Assembly: GCF_900544955.1 (NCBI RefSeq)
Contig: NZ_UQXD01000012.1
Span: 1-54,212 of the forward strand
DNA: 54,212 bases
Direction of reading: 5' to 3'
Source of the DNA: an uncultured Oscillibacter sp.
GTDB taxonomy: Bacteria > Bacillota > Clostridia > Oscillospirales > Oscillospiraceae
Shown: positions 47,954 through 54,212 of the stretch, piece by piece
How positions within the stretch are numbered: the first letter of the stretch is position 1
How the letters are laid out: each line of letters begins with the position of its first letter
The notes under the pieces: model-generated
What the model was told of the DNA's origin: nothing
The model's database searches: none
What the model saw: only the letters and a program-made list of their open reading frames with translations
Translations under genes and position numbers: made by a program

Positions 47954-48839
47954 CCGGCACGGGGACCTTCACCCGCCGCTGGGACACCACCACGCCCACA
48001 GTGATGAGCACCGCTCCCAGCAGGGCCAGGGGGGAGATGGGCTCCTTCAAAACCAGCCGGGCGGCCACGATGGTGACAAAGGGATTGAGGTAGATGAAGT
48101 TATTGGTGGCCACCACCCCCAGCAGCCGGAAGGCCTTGTTCCACAGCACGTAGCAAAGGCCGCTGCCGATGAGGCCCAGGAAGAGGAAGTTCCCCGCCGC
48201 CAGAGGCGTCAGCAGGGGGGCGGTGGGGTAGGGGGCGTGCTCCAGCAGCACCAGGGGGAGGGCGGTGGCGGCGCCCCAGAAGAGGGTCCGCCGGGTCATC
48301 AGAAGGGGGTCCAGCCCCTGGCCCATCCGCCGCAGCAGCACGGAGTAGACCGACCAGCACAGCGCCGCCGACAGGGCCAGCAGGTCCCCCCGGGGGTTCA
48401 GCCGCAGCACGAAGGTGCCGTTGCACACCACCAGCACCACGCCGGTGAAGGCCGTCAGAAAGCCGAAGAGGGTGCCCCGGTGAAACCGCTCCTCCCCGGT
48501 GACGTGGGCCAGGATCGCGGTGAAGATGGGCGCGGCGGCCACCAGAATGCTGACGTTGGAGGCCAGGGTGTAGGTCAGGGCGGTGTTCTCCGTATAGAAG
48601 TAGATGGAGCACCCCGAGACGCCCAGCAGGAGGAAGGCCAGCTCCTGCCGCCCGGTGAGGGCCAGCTTTTTCGGCCGCAGCAGCCACAGCGCCCCGTAGG
48701 CCAGCAGAAAGCGGGTCAGCATGATCTGGGAGGGGGTGTAGTACTGGAGCAGCAGCTTGCTGGAGATAAAGGTGGAGCCCCACACCGTGATGGTGAAAAG
48801 GGCGAAGAGGTAGCCCGGAAGTTTCTCGTGCTGTTTCAT
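47937..48839 (-). CDS. DMT superfamily (EamA) transporter
   Basis: 300-residue membrane protein with ten hydrophobic helices in two repeated EamA halves. Signatures: LFALFTITVWGSTFISSKLLL at the start, AVLITVGVVVSQR at the end, and LVAAAPIFTAILAHV. Members export metabolites or amino acids; the substrate cannot be read from sequence. The stop lies inside the shared terminator. Single-gene unit. Confidence 0.92.
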   Translation of the reverse strand: MKQHEKLPGYLFALFTITVWGSTFISSKLLLQYYTPSQIMLTRFLLAYGALWLLRPKKLALTGRQELAFLLLGVSGCSIYFYTENTALTYTLASNVSILVAAAPIFTAILAHVTGEERFHRGTLFGFLTAFTGVVLVVCNGTFVLRLNPRGDLLALSAALCWSVYSVLLRRMGQGLDPLLMTRRTLFWGAATALPLVLLEHAPYPTAPLLTPLAAGNFLFLGLIGSGLCYVLWNKAFRLLGVVATNNFIYLNPFVTIVAARLVLKEPISPLALLGAVLITVGVVVSQRRVKVPVPEKAGA

Positions 48840-48944
48840 AGCGGTTCATCCCGTCCTGTCGCAATCAAGTTGGCCCCTATCATATCACAGGCCCGGGGAA
48901 GGTGCAAGAAAAAGCGGGAAACGGGGGAGTGGCCGCCGCGGCGC

Positions 48945-48982
48945 AAAAAAACACGCGGCAGGGACTACATCCCGCCGCGTGT
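48945..48982 (-). terminator. Terminator of the Asn/Gln-rich peptide gene
   Basis: Minus strand: ACACGCGGC ... GCCGCGTGT stem with inner GGGA/TCCC pairing, followed by TTTTTT. Its position 21 bases past the stop supports a real transcript. Confidence 0.88.
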
Positions 48983-49003
48983 CTCCATGTCAAAGGGAAG
49001 CGC

Positions 49004-49135
49004 TCACTTGCGGTTCTCCTTCTGGTTGCGCTCATTCTGGTTCTGCTGCTGGTTCTGGCTGCGCTCGTTCTGATTGCGCTCGTTCTGGTTGCGGTTCTGC
49101 TGGTTGTTCTGATTGCGCTCGTTCTGGTTCTGCAT
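49004..49135 (-). CDS. 43-residue Asn/Gln-rich repeat peptide
   Basis: Small gene: 43 codons beginning MQNQNERNQNNQQNRNQNER. 15 Asn and 13 Gln make 28 of 43 residues; the rest is almost only Glu, Arg and Lys, arranged as irregular repeats of NQNER. No signal or membrane segment. The start has GGAAGGGGG 7 bases upstream and the frame is followed by a textbook terminator on the same strand, so it looks like a real monocistronic gene. Highly charged/amide-rich tiny proteins are found among spore or DNA-associated proteins in Firmicutes, but I recognise no family. Function unknown. Confidence 0.72.
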   Translation of the reverse strand: MQNQNERNQNNQQNRNQNERNQNERSQNQQQNQNERNQKENRK

Positions 49136-49222
49136 AAGGACACCCCCTTCCACTCACTTGCGTTCAGCCCTATTCTCTCCTGGCAGGGCGGAAAGTATAC
49201 GGAGACGGCGAAAAAATTTTGG

Positions 49223-49251
49223 TTGACAAACCGGGACGGGGCTGATATACT
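49223..49251 (+). promoter_or_regulatory. Promoter of infC-rpmI-rplT
   Basis: TTGACA (49223-49228), 17-bp spacer, TATACT (49246-49251). Strong sigma-A promoter. Confidence 0.88.
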
Positions 49252-49257
49252 AAATCA

Positions 49258-49415
49258 GCAAAACAAAGAAGGCTGCATGCATCCGCCTCACCTCCAGCCA
49301 CCGGCAAAGAGGTCAACATCGTGAGAATCGGGCTGCCCTAGGGGCAGTTTGTTGTTGCGCGGATGCCAGGGATGGTGTCCGCGTTTTGTCATTTTGGAAT
49401 GGAGGTGCTTCGACC
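49258..49415 (+). promoter_or_regulatory. Structured leader of infC-rpmI-rplT
   Basis: About 158 untranslated bases with hairpin CTGCCC/GGGCAG (49333-49347) followed by TTTGTTGTTG, then CGCGGA/TCCGCG pairing. Leaders at this position in Firmicutes are bound by ribosomal protein L20 for feedback, by transcription attenuation. Whether this one is an L20 leader is inferred from position and the terminator-like hairpin. Confidence 0.55.
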
Positions 49416-49934
49416 ATAGCTAAGTTAGTGCATGAACTGAACGAAGATATCAACGACAAGGAAATCCGGCTGATCGGTTCCGAGGGGGAACAGCTCGGCA
49501 TCATGGCTTCCGCGGAAGCCTTGCGGATTGCCGATGAGCAGGGTTTGGACCTGGTCAAAATCTCGCCCCAGGCGACCCCTCCGGTCTGCAAGCTGATGAA
49601 CTACGGAAAGTTCCGGTTTGAGCAGAGCAAGAAGGAAAAGGAAGCCAGGAAGAACCAGCATGTGGTCGAGATCAAGGAGATCCGGATGTCTCCGGGCATT
49701 GATATCGGAGACTTCAACACGAAGCTCAAAAACGCGCAGAAGTTCATCGCCGAAGGCAACCGTGTCAAGGTCTCCGTCCGCTTCCGCGGCCGCGAGATGG
49801 CTCACACCGACATCGGCAGAGAGCTGCTGGCCCGGTTTGCAGAGCAGTGTGCCGAGACCGCCAATCTGGACAAATCCGCCAAGCTGGAGGGACGCATGAT
49901 GTCCATTTTCCTCTCCCCCAAGGCCGGCAAGTAA
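49416..49934 (+). CDS. infC: Translation initiation factor IF-3
   Basis: 172 residues. IF3-N domain (HELNEDINDKEIRLIGSEGEQLG), linker, and IF3-C domain (KEIRMSPGIDIGDFNTKLKNAQKFI; VSVRFRGREMAH). The start is the rare AUA codon at 49416: GGAGGTG lies 8 bases upstream and the family N-terminus begins right after it. infC genes often use AUU or AUA, which lets IF-3 repress its own translation by rejecting non-standard starts. First gene of infC-rpmI-rplT. Confidence 0.94.
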   Translation: MAKLVHELNEDINDKEIRLIGSEGEQLGIMASAEALRIADEQGLDLVKISPQATPPVCKLMNYGKFRFEQSKKEKEARKNQHVVEIKEIRMSPGIDIGDFNTKLKNAQKFIAEGNRVKVSVRFRGREMAHTDIGRELLARFAEQCAETANLDKSAKLEGRMMSIFLSPKAGK

Positions 49935-49975
49935 GATAACCAAGATTTTCAAACACACGGAAGGAGCAAACTACG

Positions 49976-50173
49976 ATGCCTAAGCTGAAAACCCATAGCG
50001 GTGCCAAGAAGAGATTCAACCTCACCAAGACCGGCAAGGTCAAGCGGGCCAAGGCCTACAAGAGCCATATCCTGACCAAGAAGGATACCAAGCGTACTCG
50101 TCGTCTGCGTGCCGGCGGCTATGCGGATGCCACCAACATGGACGCTGTCCGCAAGATGATCCCCTACAAGTAA
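49976..50173 (+). CDS. rpmI: 50S ribosomal protein L35
   Basis: 65 residues matching bL35 throughout: MPKLKTHSGAKKRFNLTKTG, then KAYKSHILTKKDTKRTRRLR. Strongly basic. Lies 41 bases after infC and 34 before rplT in the standard order. Confidence 0.98.
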   Translation: MPKLKTHSGAKKRFNLTKTGKVKRAKAYKSHILTKKDTKRTRRLRAGGYADATNMDAVRKMIPYK

Positions 50174-50207
50174 GATACGAGACGTTTAGAATAGGAGGCT
50201 TTACACA

Positions 50208-50558
50208 ATGGCTAGAGTTAAGGGCGCGATGATGACGCGCAAGAGAAGAAGCAAGGTCATGAAGATGGCCAAGGGCTACTGGGGTTCCAAGTCCAAGCAT
50301 TTCCGGGTTGCCAATCAGGCAGTCATGAAATCCCTGAGCTATGCATATACCGGCCGCCGGCTGAAGAAGCGCGACTTCCGGTCCCTGTGGATCACCCGCA
50401 TCTCCGCTGCCTGCAAGATGAACGGGATGAACTACTCCACCTTCATGCACGGCCTGAAGACCGCCGGCATCGAGATCAACCGCAAGATGCTCTCCGAGCT
50501 GGCCATCAACGACGCCGCCGCGTTCACCCAGCTCACCGAGATCGCCAAGAAGGCCTGA
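50208..50558 (+). CDS. rplT: 50S ribosomal protein L20
   Basis: 116 residues matching bL20: MARVKGAMMTRKRRSKVMKM, AKGYWGSKSKHFRVANQAVM, SYAYTGRRLKKRDFRSLWIT, RISAACKMNGMNYSTFMHGL. Early assembly protein of the large subunit and, in Firmicutes, autoregulator of this operon through the leader. Confidence 0.98.
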   Translation: MARVKGAMMTRKRRSKVMKMAKGYWGSKSKHFRVANQAVMKSLSYAYTGRRLKKRDFRSLWITRISAACKMNGMNYSTFMHGLKTAGIEINRKMLSELAINDAAAFTQLTEIAKKA

Positions 50559-50582
50559 GCGGCCCTCCGATGGTGACTCCAC

Positions 50583-50617
50583 AGCGCCCCGGGAACCTTC
50601 CCGGGGCGCTGTTTTTT
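50583..50617 (+). terminator. Terminator of the infC operon
   Basis: 13-bp stem AGCGCCCCGGGAA / TTCCCGGGGCGCT, CC loop, then GTTTTTT. Confidence 0.92.
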
Positions 50618-50621
50618 GCGC

Positions 50622-50654
50622 GAAAAGGGCCCCTCCCGGCAAAGGGAGGGGCCC
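50622..50654 (-). terminator. Terminator of trmB
   Basis: Minus strand: GGGCCCCTCCC / GGGAGGGGCCC stem followed by TTTTCG. Confidence 0.85.
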
Positions 50655-50658
50655 GCGC

Positions 50659-51705
50659 TTATTCCTGGGAGGCCTTGCAGAAGTAGGGGCCGCAGTCCGC
50701 CTCATGGGTGTGGGCGTAGGTCCAGGTGAACGCCTTGTCCACCAGATACCAGTCCATGCCAGGGACCGCGCCGCCCTCCTCGGGCAGGGAGGCGATCTCC
50801 GCCCTGGAGATGGCCCGGACCGGGGGGACCCCCTCCGGGGGGTATTCGGCGAAGAAGAGGTAGAGTGTCTCCTCCGGAGTCTCGGCCAGGGCCCGGCGGG
50901 CCGCCTCGCCGGACCGGCAGGGTGCCAGGTTCCAGGAGAAGAGGTGCCAGAGGTAGCTCCCCTCCGAAAGGACGTGTCTGCCCAGGTCCGCCTCGGACAC
51001 GCCGGCGGCGAAGGCGTCCAGCCACCGGTCCTTCACCACCTCGATGTCGGCGGGGAAGGGCTCCTCCCAGGGGATCATGGTGGCCACCAGCCGGTTGATG
51101 GGCAGGCCCTGCTCGTAGAACTTGGCCTCGTAGTCCGTCATGACCCCCACTGGGCCGTCCTGGTGGAGGTTCCGGGTGACCTCCGACAGCGTGAAGCCGA
51201 AGGCGGGAATCTCCTCCACGGAGAACTCGAACAGGTCCTGGTTGTCCGTTTTGAAGTGAATCTGCCCGCCCATCTTCAGCACCTGGCGGTACAGCTTCAA
51301 AAAGTTCCCGTGGGTCAAACGGCGCTTGGCGTGGCGCTTGCTGGGCCAGGGGTCGCAGAAGTTGACGTAGATGCGGTCCGCCTCGCCGGGGGCGAAGAAG
51401 GAGGGGAGCTGGTCGGCGTTGGCGTCCACAAAGTAGACGTTGGTGAGCCCGGCGTTCACGCACCGCTCCATGGCCACCACCATGGCGTCCGGCACCCGCT
51501 CCACGGCGATGAACAGCACGTCCGGCTCCGCCGCGGCGGTGCCGGCGGTGAAGCGGCCCTTGCCGCAGCCCAGCTCCAGCCGGACCTCCCGGGCCTGGGG
51601 CATCAGCTCCCGCCACCGGCCCCGGCGGTCATAGGGGTCCCGGATCAGGCGGTCGCCGCAGCGGTCCATCCGGGGAATGAGATTCTTCTTTTTTCGCATA
51701 CGCAT
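50659..51705 (-). CDS. trmB: tRNA (guanine46-N7)-methyltransferase with C-terminal DUF4275-like domain
   Basis: 348 residues. The first ~215 are TrmB: VRLELGCGKGRFTAGTAAAE (SAM loop), FIAVERVPDAMVVAM, YVNFCDPWPSKRHAKRRLTHG (the catalytic Asp-Pro-Trp-Pro region) and HFKTDNQDLFEFS. It makes m7G46 in tRNA variable loops. The last ~125 residues (VKDRWLDAFAAGVSEADLGRH, YLWHLFSWNL, FTWTYAHTHEADCGPYF) are not part of normal TrmB and resemble the DUF4275 family (my recollection, unverified). This is a fusion or read-through product of two once separate genes. ATG 51705 follows AGGAGG by 8 bases. Confidence 0.88.
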   Translation of the reverse strand: MRMRKKKNLIPRMDRCGDRLIRDPYDRRGRWRELMPQAREVRLELGCGKGRFTAGTAAAEPDVLFIAVERVPDAMVVAMERCVNAGLTNVYFVDANADQLPSFFAPGEADRIYVNFCDPWPSKRHAKRRLTHGNFLKLYRQVLKMGGQIHFKTDNQDLFEFSVEEIPAFGFTLSEVTRNLHQDGPVGVMTDYEAKFYEQGLPINRLVATMIPWEEPFPADIEVVKDRWLDAFAAGVSEADLGRHVLSEGSYLWHLFSWNLAPCRSGEAARRALAETPEETLYLFFAEYPPEGVPPVRAISRAEIASLPEEGGAVPGMDWYLVDKAFTWTYAHTHEADCGPYFCKASQE

Positions 51706-51832
51706 GGCAGCATCCTCCTGGGATTGTGGTTTCAAACGAAAAGGGCCTCGAAAACGGGCCCGGCAAAGGGGATTGTACCACAGAAACCCCGCGCTGTAAA
51801 TGCTTTTCCGGGTGGGAGAGCCGGGGGAAGCC

Positions 51833-51850
51833 CTGTTAACGTATTAACGA
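51833..51850. promoter_or_regulatory. Rex-like operator upstream of the butyrate operon
   Basis: CTGTTAACGTATTAACGA matches the Rex consensus TTGTTAA-N4-TTAACAA at 12 of 14 defined positions. Rex senses NADH/NAD+ and represses fermentation genes including hbd/bcd operons in clostridia. Confidence 0.65.
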
Positions 51851-51927
51851 TTTGTATAAAATTTAGAGGGGAATATGTACAAATTGTAAAAAAACGAAAT
51901 TTCTGCGGACACCATTGCAAGTTTGAC

Positions 51928-51956
51928 TTGATAAATGAGGAGGAGGACCCTATAAT
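51928..51956 (+). promoter_or_regulatory. Promoter of hbd-bcd-etfB
   Basis: TTGATA (51928-51933), 17-bp spacer, TATAAT (51951-51956), about 117 bases before hbd. It overlaps the start of a possible 32-codon frame (51955-52053). Confidence 0.65.
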
Positions 51957-52053
51957 GAAGATTGTGAGTAAATTGGCAAAGTCAGCGTTTGCTCTCTTTT
52001 CCCCCGCAGACCGAAACCAAGGTACACAGGTGACCGAAACGACTGAATTTTAA
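51955..52053 (+). CDS. Possible 32-residue leader peptide
   Basis: Short frame MKIVSKLAKSAFALFSPADR... with GAGGAGGAGG 9 bases upstream. The same DNA reads as a good sigma-A promoter (its -10 overlaps the ATG), so the two readings conflict. Either a mini-gene transcribed from further upstream, or chance. It ends 19 bases before hbd. Confidence 0.3.
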   Translation: MKIVSKLAKSAFALFSPADRNQGTQVTETTEF

Positions 52054-52072
52054 ATAACAGGAGGAAAACAAC

Positions 52073-52909
52073 ATGAAGGTAGCAATTTTTGGTGCAGGTA
52101 CGATGGGCAGCGGCATTGCCCAGGTTTTCGCGGCGAAGGGCCACACCGCCCTGATGTACGCCAGCTCCACGGCGTCCGCCCAGAAGCACAAGGATAAGCT
52201 GGCCGCTTCCCTGCAGAAGCGGGTGGAGAAGGGTAAGATGGCCCAGGAGGCCGCCGACGCCCTGATGGCCAACATCCTGGTGGAGGAGAAGACCGCCTGC
52301 GCCGACGCCGACCTCGTCATCGAGTGCGTCAAGGAGGATATGGCCACCAAGAAGGTTCTGCTGGGTGAGCTGGACGCCATGTGCAAGCCCGAGACGATTT
52401 TTGCCTCCAACACCTCCTCTCTGTCCATCACCGAGATGGCCAACGGGCTGAAGCACCCCGTCATCGGCATGCACTTCTTCAATCCCGTGCCCAGCATGAA
52501 GCTGGTGGAGATCATCCGGGGCGCCAACACCACCCAGGAGACATTCGACTTCATCTATCGGCTGACCCAGGAGATCGGCAAGGACCCCGTGGAAGTGGCG
52601 GAGGCCCCCGGTTTCGTGGTCAACAAGATTCTGGTTCCCATGATCAACGAGGCCATCGGCCTGGTGGAGACCGGTGTGGCCTCCGTGGCCGACATCGATA
52701 AGGCCATGCAGCTGGGCGCCAACCATCCCATGGGCCCCCTGGCTCTGGGCGATTTCATTGGCCTGGACGTGTGCCTGGCCATCATGGAGACGCTGTACAA
52801 CGAGACCGGCGACTCCAAGTACCGTCCCGCCCTCCTGCTGAAGAAGATGGTCCGTGGCGGCCTGCTGGGCCGCAAGTCCGGCAAGGGCTTCTACGACTAT
52901 TCCAAGTAA
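52073..52909 (+). CDS. hbd: 3-hydroxybutyryl-CoA dehydrogenase
   Basis: 278 residues. Rossmann motif MKVAIFGAGTMGSGIAQVFA, catalytic His in VIGMHFFNPVPSMKLVEII, and the C-terminal all-helical domain (GFVVNKILVPMINEAIGLVE; ANHPMGPLALGDFIGLDVCL; GRKSGKGFYDYSK). It reduces acetoacetyl-CoA to 3-hydroxybutyryl-CoA with NADH in butyrate formation. First gene of hbd-bcd-etfB. The separate location of thl and crt is implied, as neither is in the window. Confidence 0.97.
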   Translation: MKVAIFGAGTMGSGIAQVFAAKGHTALMYASSTASAQKHKDKLAASLQKRVEKGKMAQEAADALMANILVEEKTACADADLVIECVKEDMATKKVLLGELDAMCKPETIFASNTSSLSITEMANGLKHPVIGMHFFNPVPSMKLVEIIRGANTTQETFDFIYRLTQEIGKDPVEVAEAPGFVVNKILVPMINEAIGLVETGVASVADIDKAMQLGANHPMGPLALGDFIGLDVCLAIMETLYNETGDSKYRPALLLKKMVRGGLLGRKSGKGFYDYSK

Positions 52910-52938
52910 TTTCATTTCAATCTTAAGGAGTGGATGGT

Positions 52939-54081
52939 ATGGACTTTCACCTGACAAATGAGCAGCTGATGCTCCGCAAGATGTATCGTGAATTTGCCGA
53001 GACCGAAGTCAAGCCTCTGGCTGAGGAGCTCGACGAGGAGGAGCGCTTCCCCATGGAGACCGTGGAGAAGATGGCCAAGCTGGGAATGCTGGGCATCTAC
53101 TTCCCCAAGGAATACGGCGGCGCCGGCGGCGACGTGCTCTCCTATGCCATGTGCGTGGAGGAGCTGGCCAAGGTCTGCGGCACCACCGCCGTCATCGTCT
53201 CCGCCCACACCTCCCTGTGCTGCGCCCCCATCTATGAAAATGGCACCGAGGAGCAGAAGCGGAAGTACCTTCCGGACCTGCTCAGCGGTCGCAAGCTGGG
53301 CGCCTTCGGCCTGACGGAGCCCAACGCCGGCACCGATGCCTCCGGCCAGCAGACCGTCGCCGTGCTGGAGGGGGACCACTATGTGCTGAACGGCTCCAAG
53401 TGCTTCATCACCAACGGCAACGTGGCGGACACCTTCGTGGTCTTTGCCATGACCGACAAGAGCAAGGGCAACCACGGCATCTCCGCCTTCATCGTGGAAA
53501 AGAGTTTCCCCGGCTTCTCCACCGGCAAGCACGAGAAGAAGATGGGCATCCGCGGATCCTCCACCTGCGACCTGATCTTTGAGGACTGCATCGTACCCAA
53601 AGAGAACCTGCTGGGCAAGGAGGGCAAGGGCTTCAAAATCGCCATGCAGACCCTGGACGGCGGGCGGATCGGCATCGCAGCCCAGGCCCTGGGCCTGGGC
53701 GAGGGCGCGGTCAACGAGGCCGTGAAGTACACCCAGGAGCGGGTCCAGTTCGGCAAGCGCCTCAGCCAGTTCCAGAACACCCAGTTCCAGCTGGCCGATA
53801 TGCACACCCGGATGCAGGCCGCCCAGTATTTGGTGTACGCCGCCGCCTGCAAAAAGCAGCTGCACGAGGACTATTCCATGGACGCCTCCATGGCCAAGCT
53901 CTTTGCCGCTGAGGCCGCGTCCGACGTCACCCGCCGGGCCGTGCAGCTCTTTGGCGGCTACGGCTACACCCGGGAGTATCCCGTGGAGCGTATGATGCGG
54001 GACGCCAAGATCACCGAGATTTACGAGGGTACATCCGAAGTCCAGCGCATGGTCATTTCCAGCCGCCTGGGCGTGAAATAA
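52939..54081 (+). CDS. bcd: Butyryl-CoA dehydrogenase (short-chain acyl-CoA dehydrogenase)
   Basis: 380-residue FAD flavoprotein. MDFHLTNEQLMLRKMYREFA start; GAFGLTEPNAGTDASGQQTV (FAD/substrate contact); KMGIRGSSTCDLIFEDCIVP; and the catalytic-base region AVQLFGGYGYTREYPVERMMRDAKITEIYEGTSEVQ (the Glu lies in IYEGTSE). It converts crotonyl-CoA to butyryl-CoA and with EtfAB bifurcates electrons from NADH to ferredoxin. Start at ATG 52939 because AAGGAG is 8 bases upstream; an ATG at 52930 is too close. Confidence 0.96.
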   Translation: MDFHLTNEQLMLRKMYREFAETEVKPLAEELDEEERFPMETVEKMAKLGMLGIYFPKEYGGAGGDVLSYAMCVEELAKVCGTTAVIVSAHTSLCCAPIYENGTEEQKRKYLPDLLSGRKLGAFGLTEPNAGTDASGQQTVAVLEGDHYVLNGSKCFITNGNVADTFVVFAMTDKSKGNHGISAFIVEKSFPGFSTGKHEKKMGIRGSSTCDLIFEDCIVPKENLLGKEGKGFKIAMQTLDGGRIGIAAQALGLGEGAVNEAVKYTQERVQFGKRLSQFQNTQFQLADMHTRMQAAQYLVYAAACKKQLHEDYSMDASMAKLFAAEAASDVTRRAVQLFGGYGYTREYPVERMMRDAKITEIYEGTSEVQRMVISSRLGVK

Positions 54082-54100
54082 GTAAGGAGGTATAGGTCAA

Positions 54101-54212
54101 ATGAAAATCATTGTTTGTGTCAAGCAGGTGCCGGATACCTCCGGAAAGGTAGCGGTAAACCCGGACGGGACGCTGAACCGCGCGTCCATGCAGACCATCA
54201 CCAACCCGGATG
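54101..54212 (+). CDS. etfB: Electron transfer flavoprotein beta subunit (partial, cut by window end)
   Basis: First 37 codons only: MKIIVCVKQVPDTSGKVAVN..., the canonical EtfB N-terminus. AGGAGG lies 11 bases upstream, 19 bases after bcd. The gene continues beyond the window, presumably followed by etfA. With Bcd it forms the electron-bifurcating complex. Confidence 0.95.
   Translation, partial: MKIIVCVKQVPDTSGKVAVNPDGTLNRASMQTITNPD

Noticed and set aside
48999..49140. Repeats of NQNER codons considered as a CRISPR or tandem DNA repeat array
   Set aside because: Repeats are short, irregular and keep reading frame; no spacers. They are explained by coding for a repeat peptide.
48880..49143. 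87-residue Arg/Thr/Ser-rich minus-strand frame
   Set aside because: Out-of-frame reading of the Asn/Gln-rich repeat gene and its terminator; the 43-codon frame has the ribosome binding site and the fitting stop-terminator order.

Overview
The window looks like a chromosomal segment of a GC-rich, anaerobic, butyrate-forming Firmicute, most likely an Oscillospirales/Oscillospiraceae gut bacterium of the Oscillibacter, Dysosmobacter, Lawsonibacter, Flavonifractor or Intestinimonas type. The signs are T-box riboswitches, a glmS ribozyme, IreB, NrdR, strong AGGAGG ribosome binding sites, SLH-anchored surface proteins, ferredoxin-linked enzymes and an hbd-bcd-etfB operon. The taxon is inferred from gene content only. 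No rRNA, tRNA, CRISPR array, insertion sequence or phage gene was recognised.

Layout. 1-10,400: a VanW-like protein, a MATE exporter, a methionine importer metN-metI-metQ under a Met T-box, a DUF368 undecaprenyl-phosphate translocase-like protein, a lipoprotein of unknown role, a PLP enzyme of the methionine gamma-lyase/YnbB family, and a small conserved protein followed by an SH3-NlpC/P60 peptidase. 10,560-21,100: the most distinctive region, an accessory organic-acid cluster. A divergent IclR regulator faces a 4-subunit 2-oxoacid:ferredoxin oxidoreductase (delta, alpha, beta, gamma), a hot-dog 3-aminobutyryl-CoA ammonia-lyase homologue, a LarA-like nickel-pincer racemase homologue, a TRAP transporter (DctP, DctQ, DctM), an iron-type alcohol dehydrogenase and an RraA-like aldolase. 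21,300-26,940: an SLH/YcdB-type surface protein, a REC-GGDEF(degenerate)-EAL protein, a ferredoxin-type aldo/keto reductase with a MerR-type promoter, and ireB. 27,000-32,900: pheS-pheT under a Phe T-box, and a lipoprotein. 33,000-38,450: nnr (NAD(P)HX repair), a lipoprotein, alr, mazF without a visible antitoxin, and small secreted or hypothetical proteins. 38,640-45,100: nrdR, a DUF421/DUF4363 pair, glmS preceded by a glmS ribozyme, an ECF sigma factor with a membrane partner, and a MerR regulator. 45,300-51,700: a secreted protein, an SLH-GH25 muramidase, a DMT exporter, a 43-residue Asn/Gln-rich peptide gene, infC-rpmI-rplT, and trmB with an unusual C-terminal extension. 51,830-54,212: hbd-bcd-etfB (etfB runs off the window) behind a Rex-like operator.

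How the genes may work together. In the accessory cluster, an organic acid taken up by the TRAP system could be epimerised (LarA-like), oxidised (iron-type dehydrogenase) and cleaved (RraA-like). The resulting 2-oxoacid could then be oxidatively decarboxylated to an acyl-CoA with reduction of ferredoxin, and the hot-dog enzyme could act on a beta-substituted acyl-CoA. The product could join the crotonyl-CoA to butyryl-CoA steps encoded at the right end. The enzyme families are read from sequence; the substrate and the order of steps are inference.

Regulation is unusually readable here: two T-boxes, a glmS ribozyme, a Rex-like box, two 19-bp-spacer MerR-type promoters, an ECF-type autoregulatory promoter and many near-consensus sigma-A promoters and intrinsic terminators.
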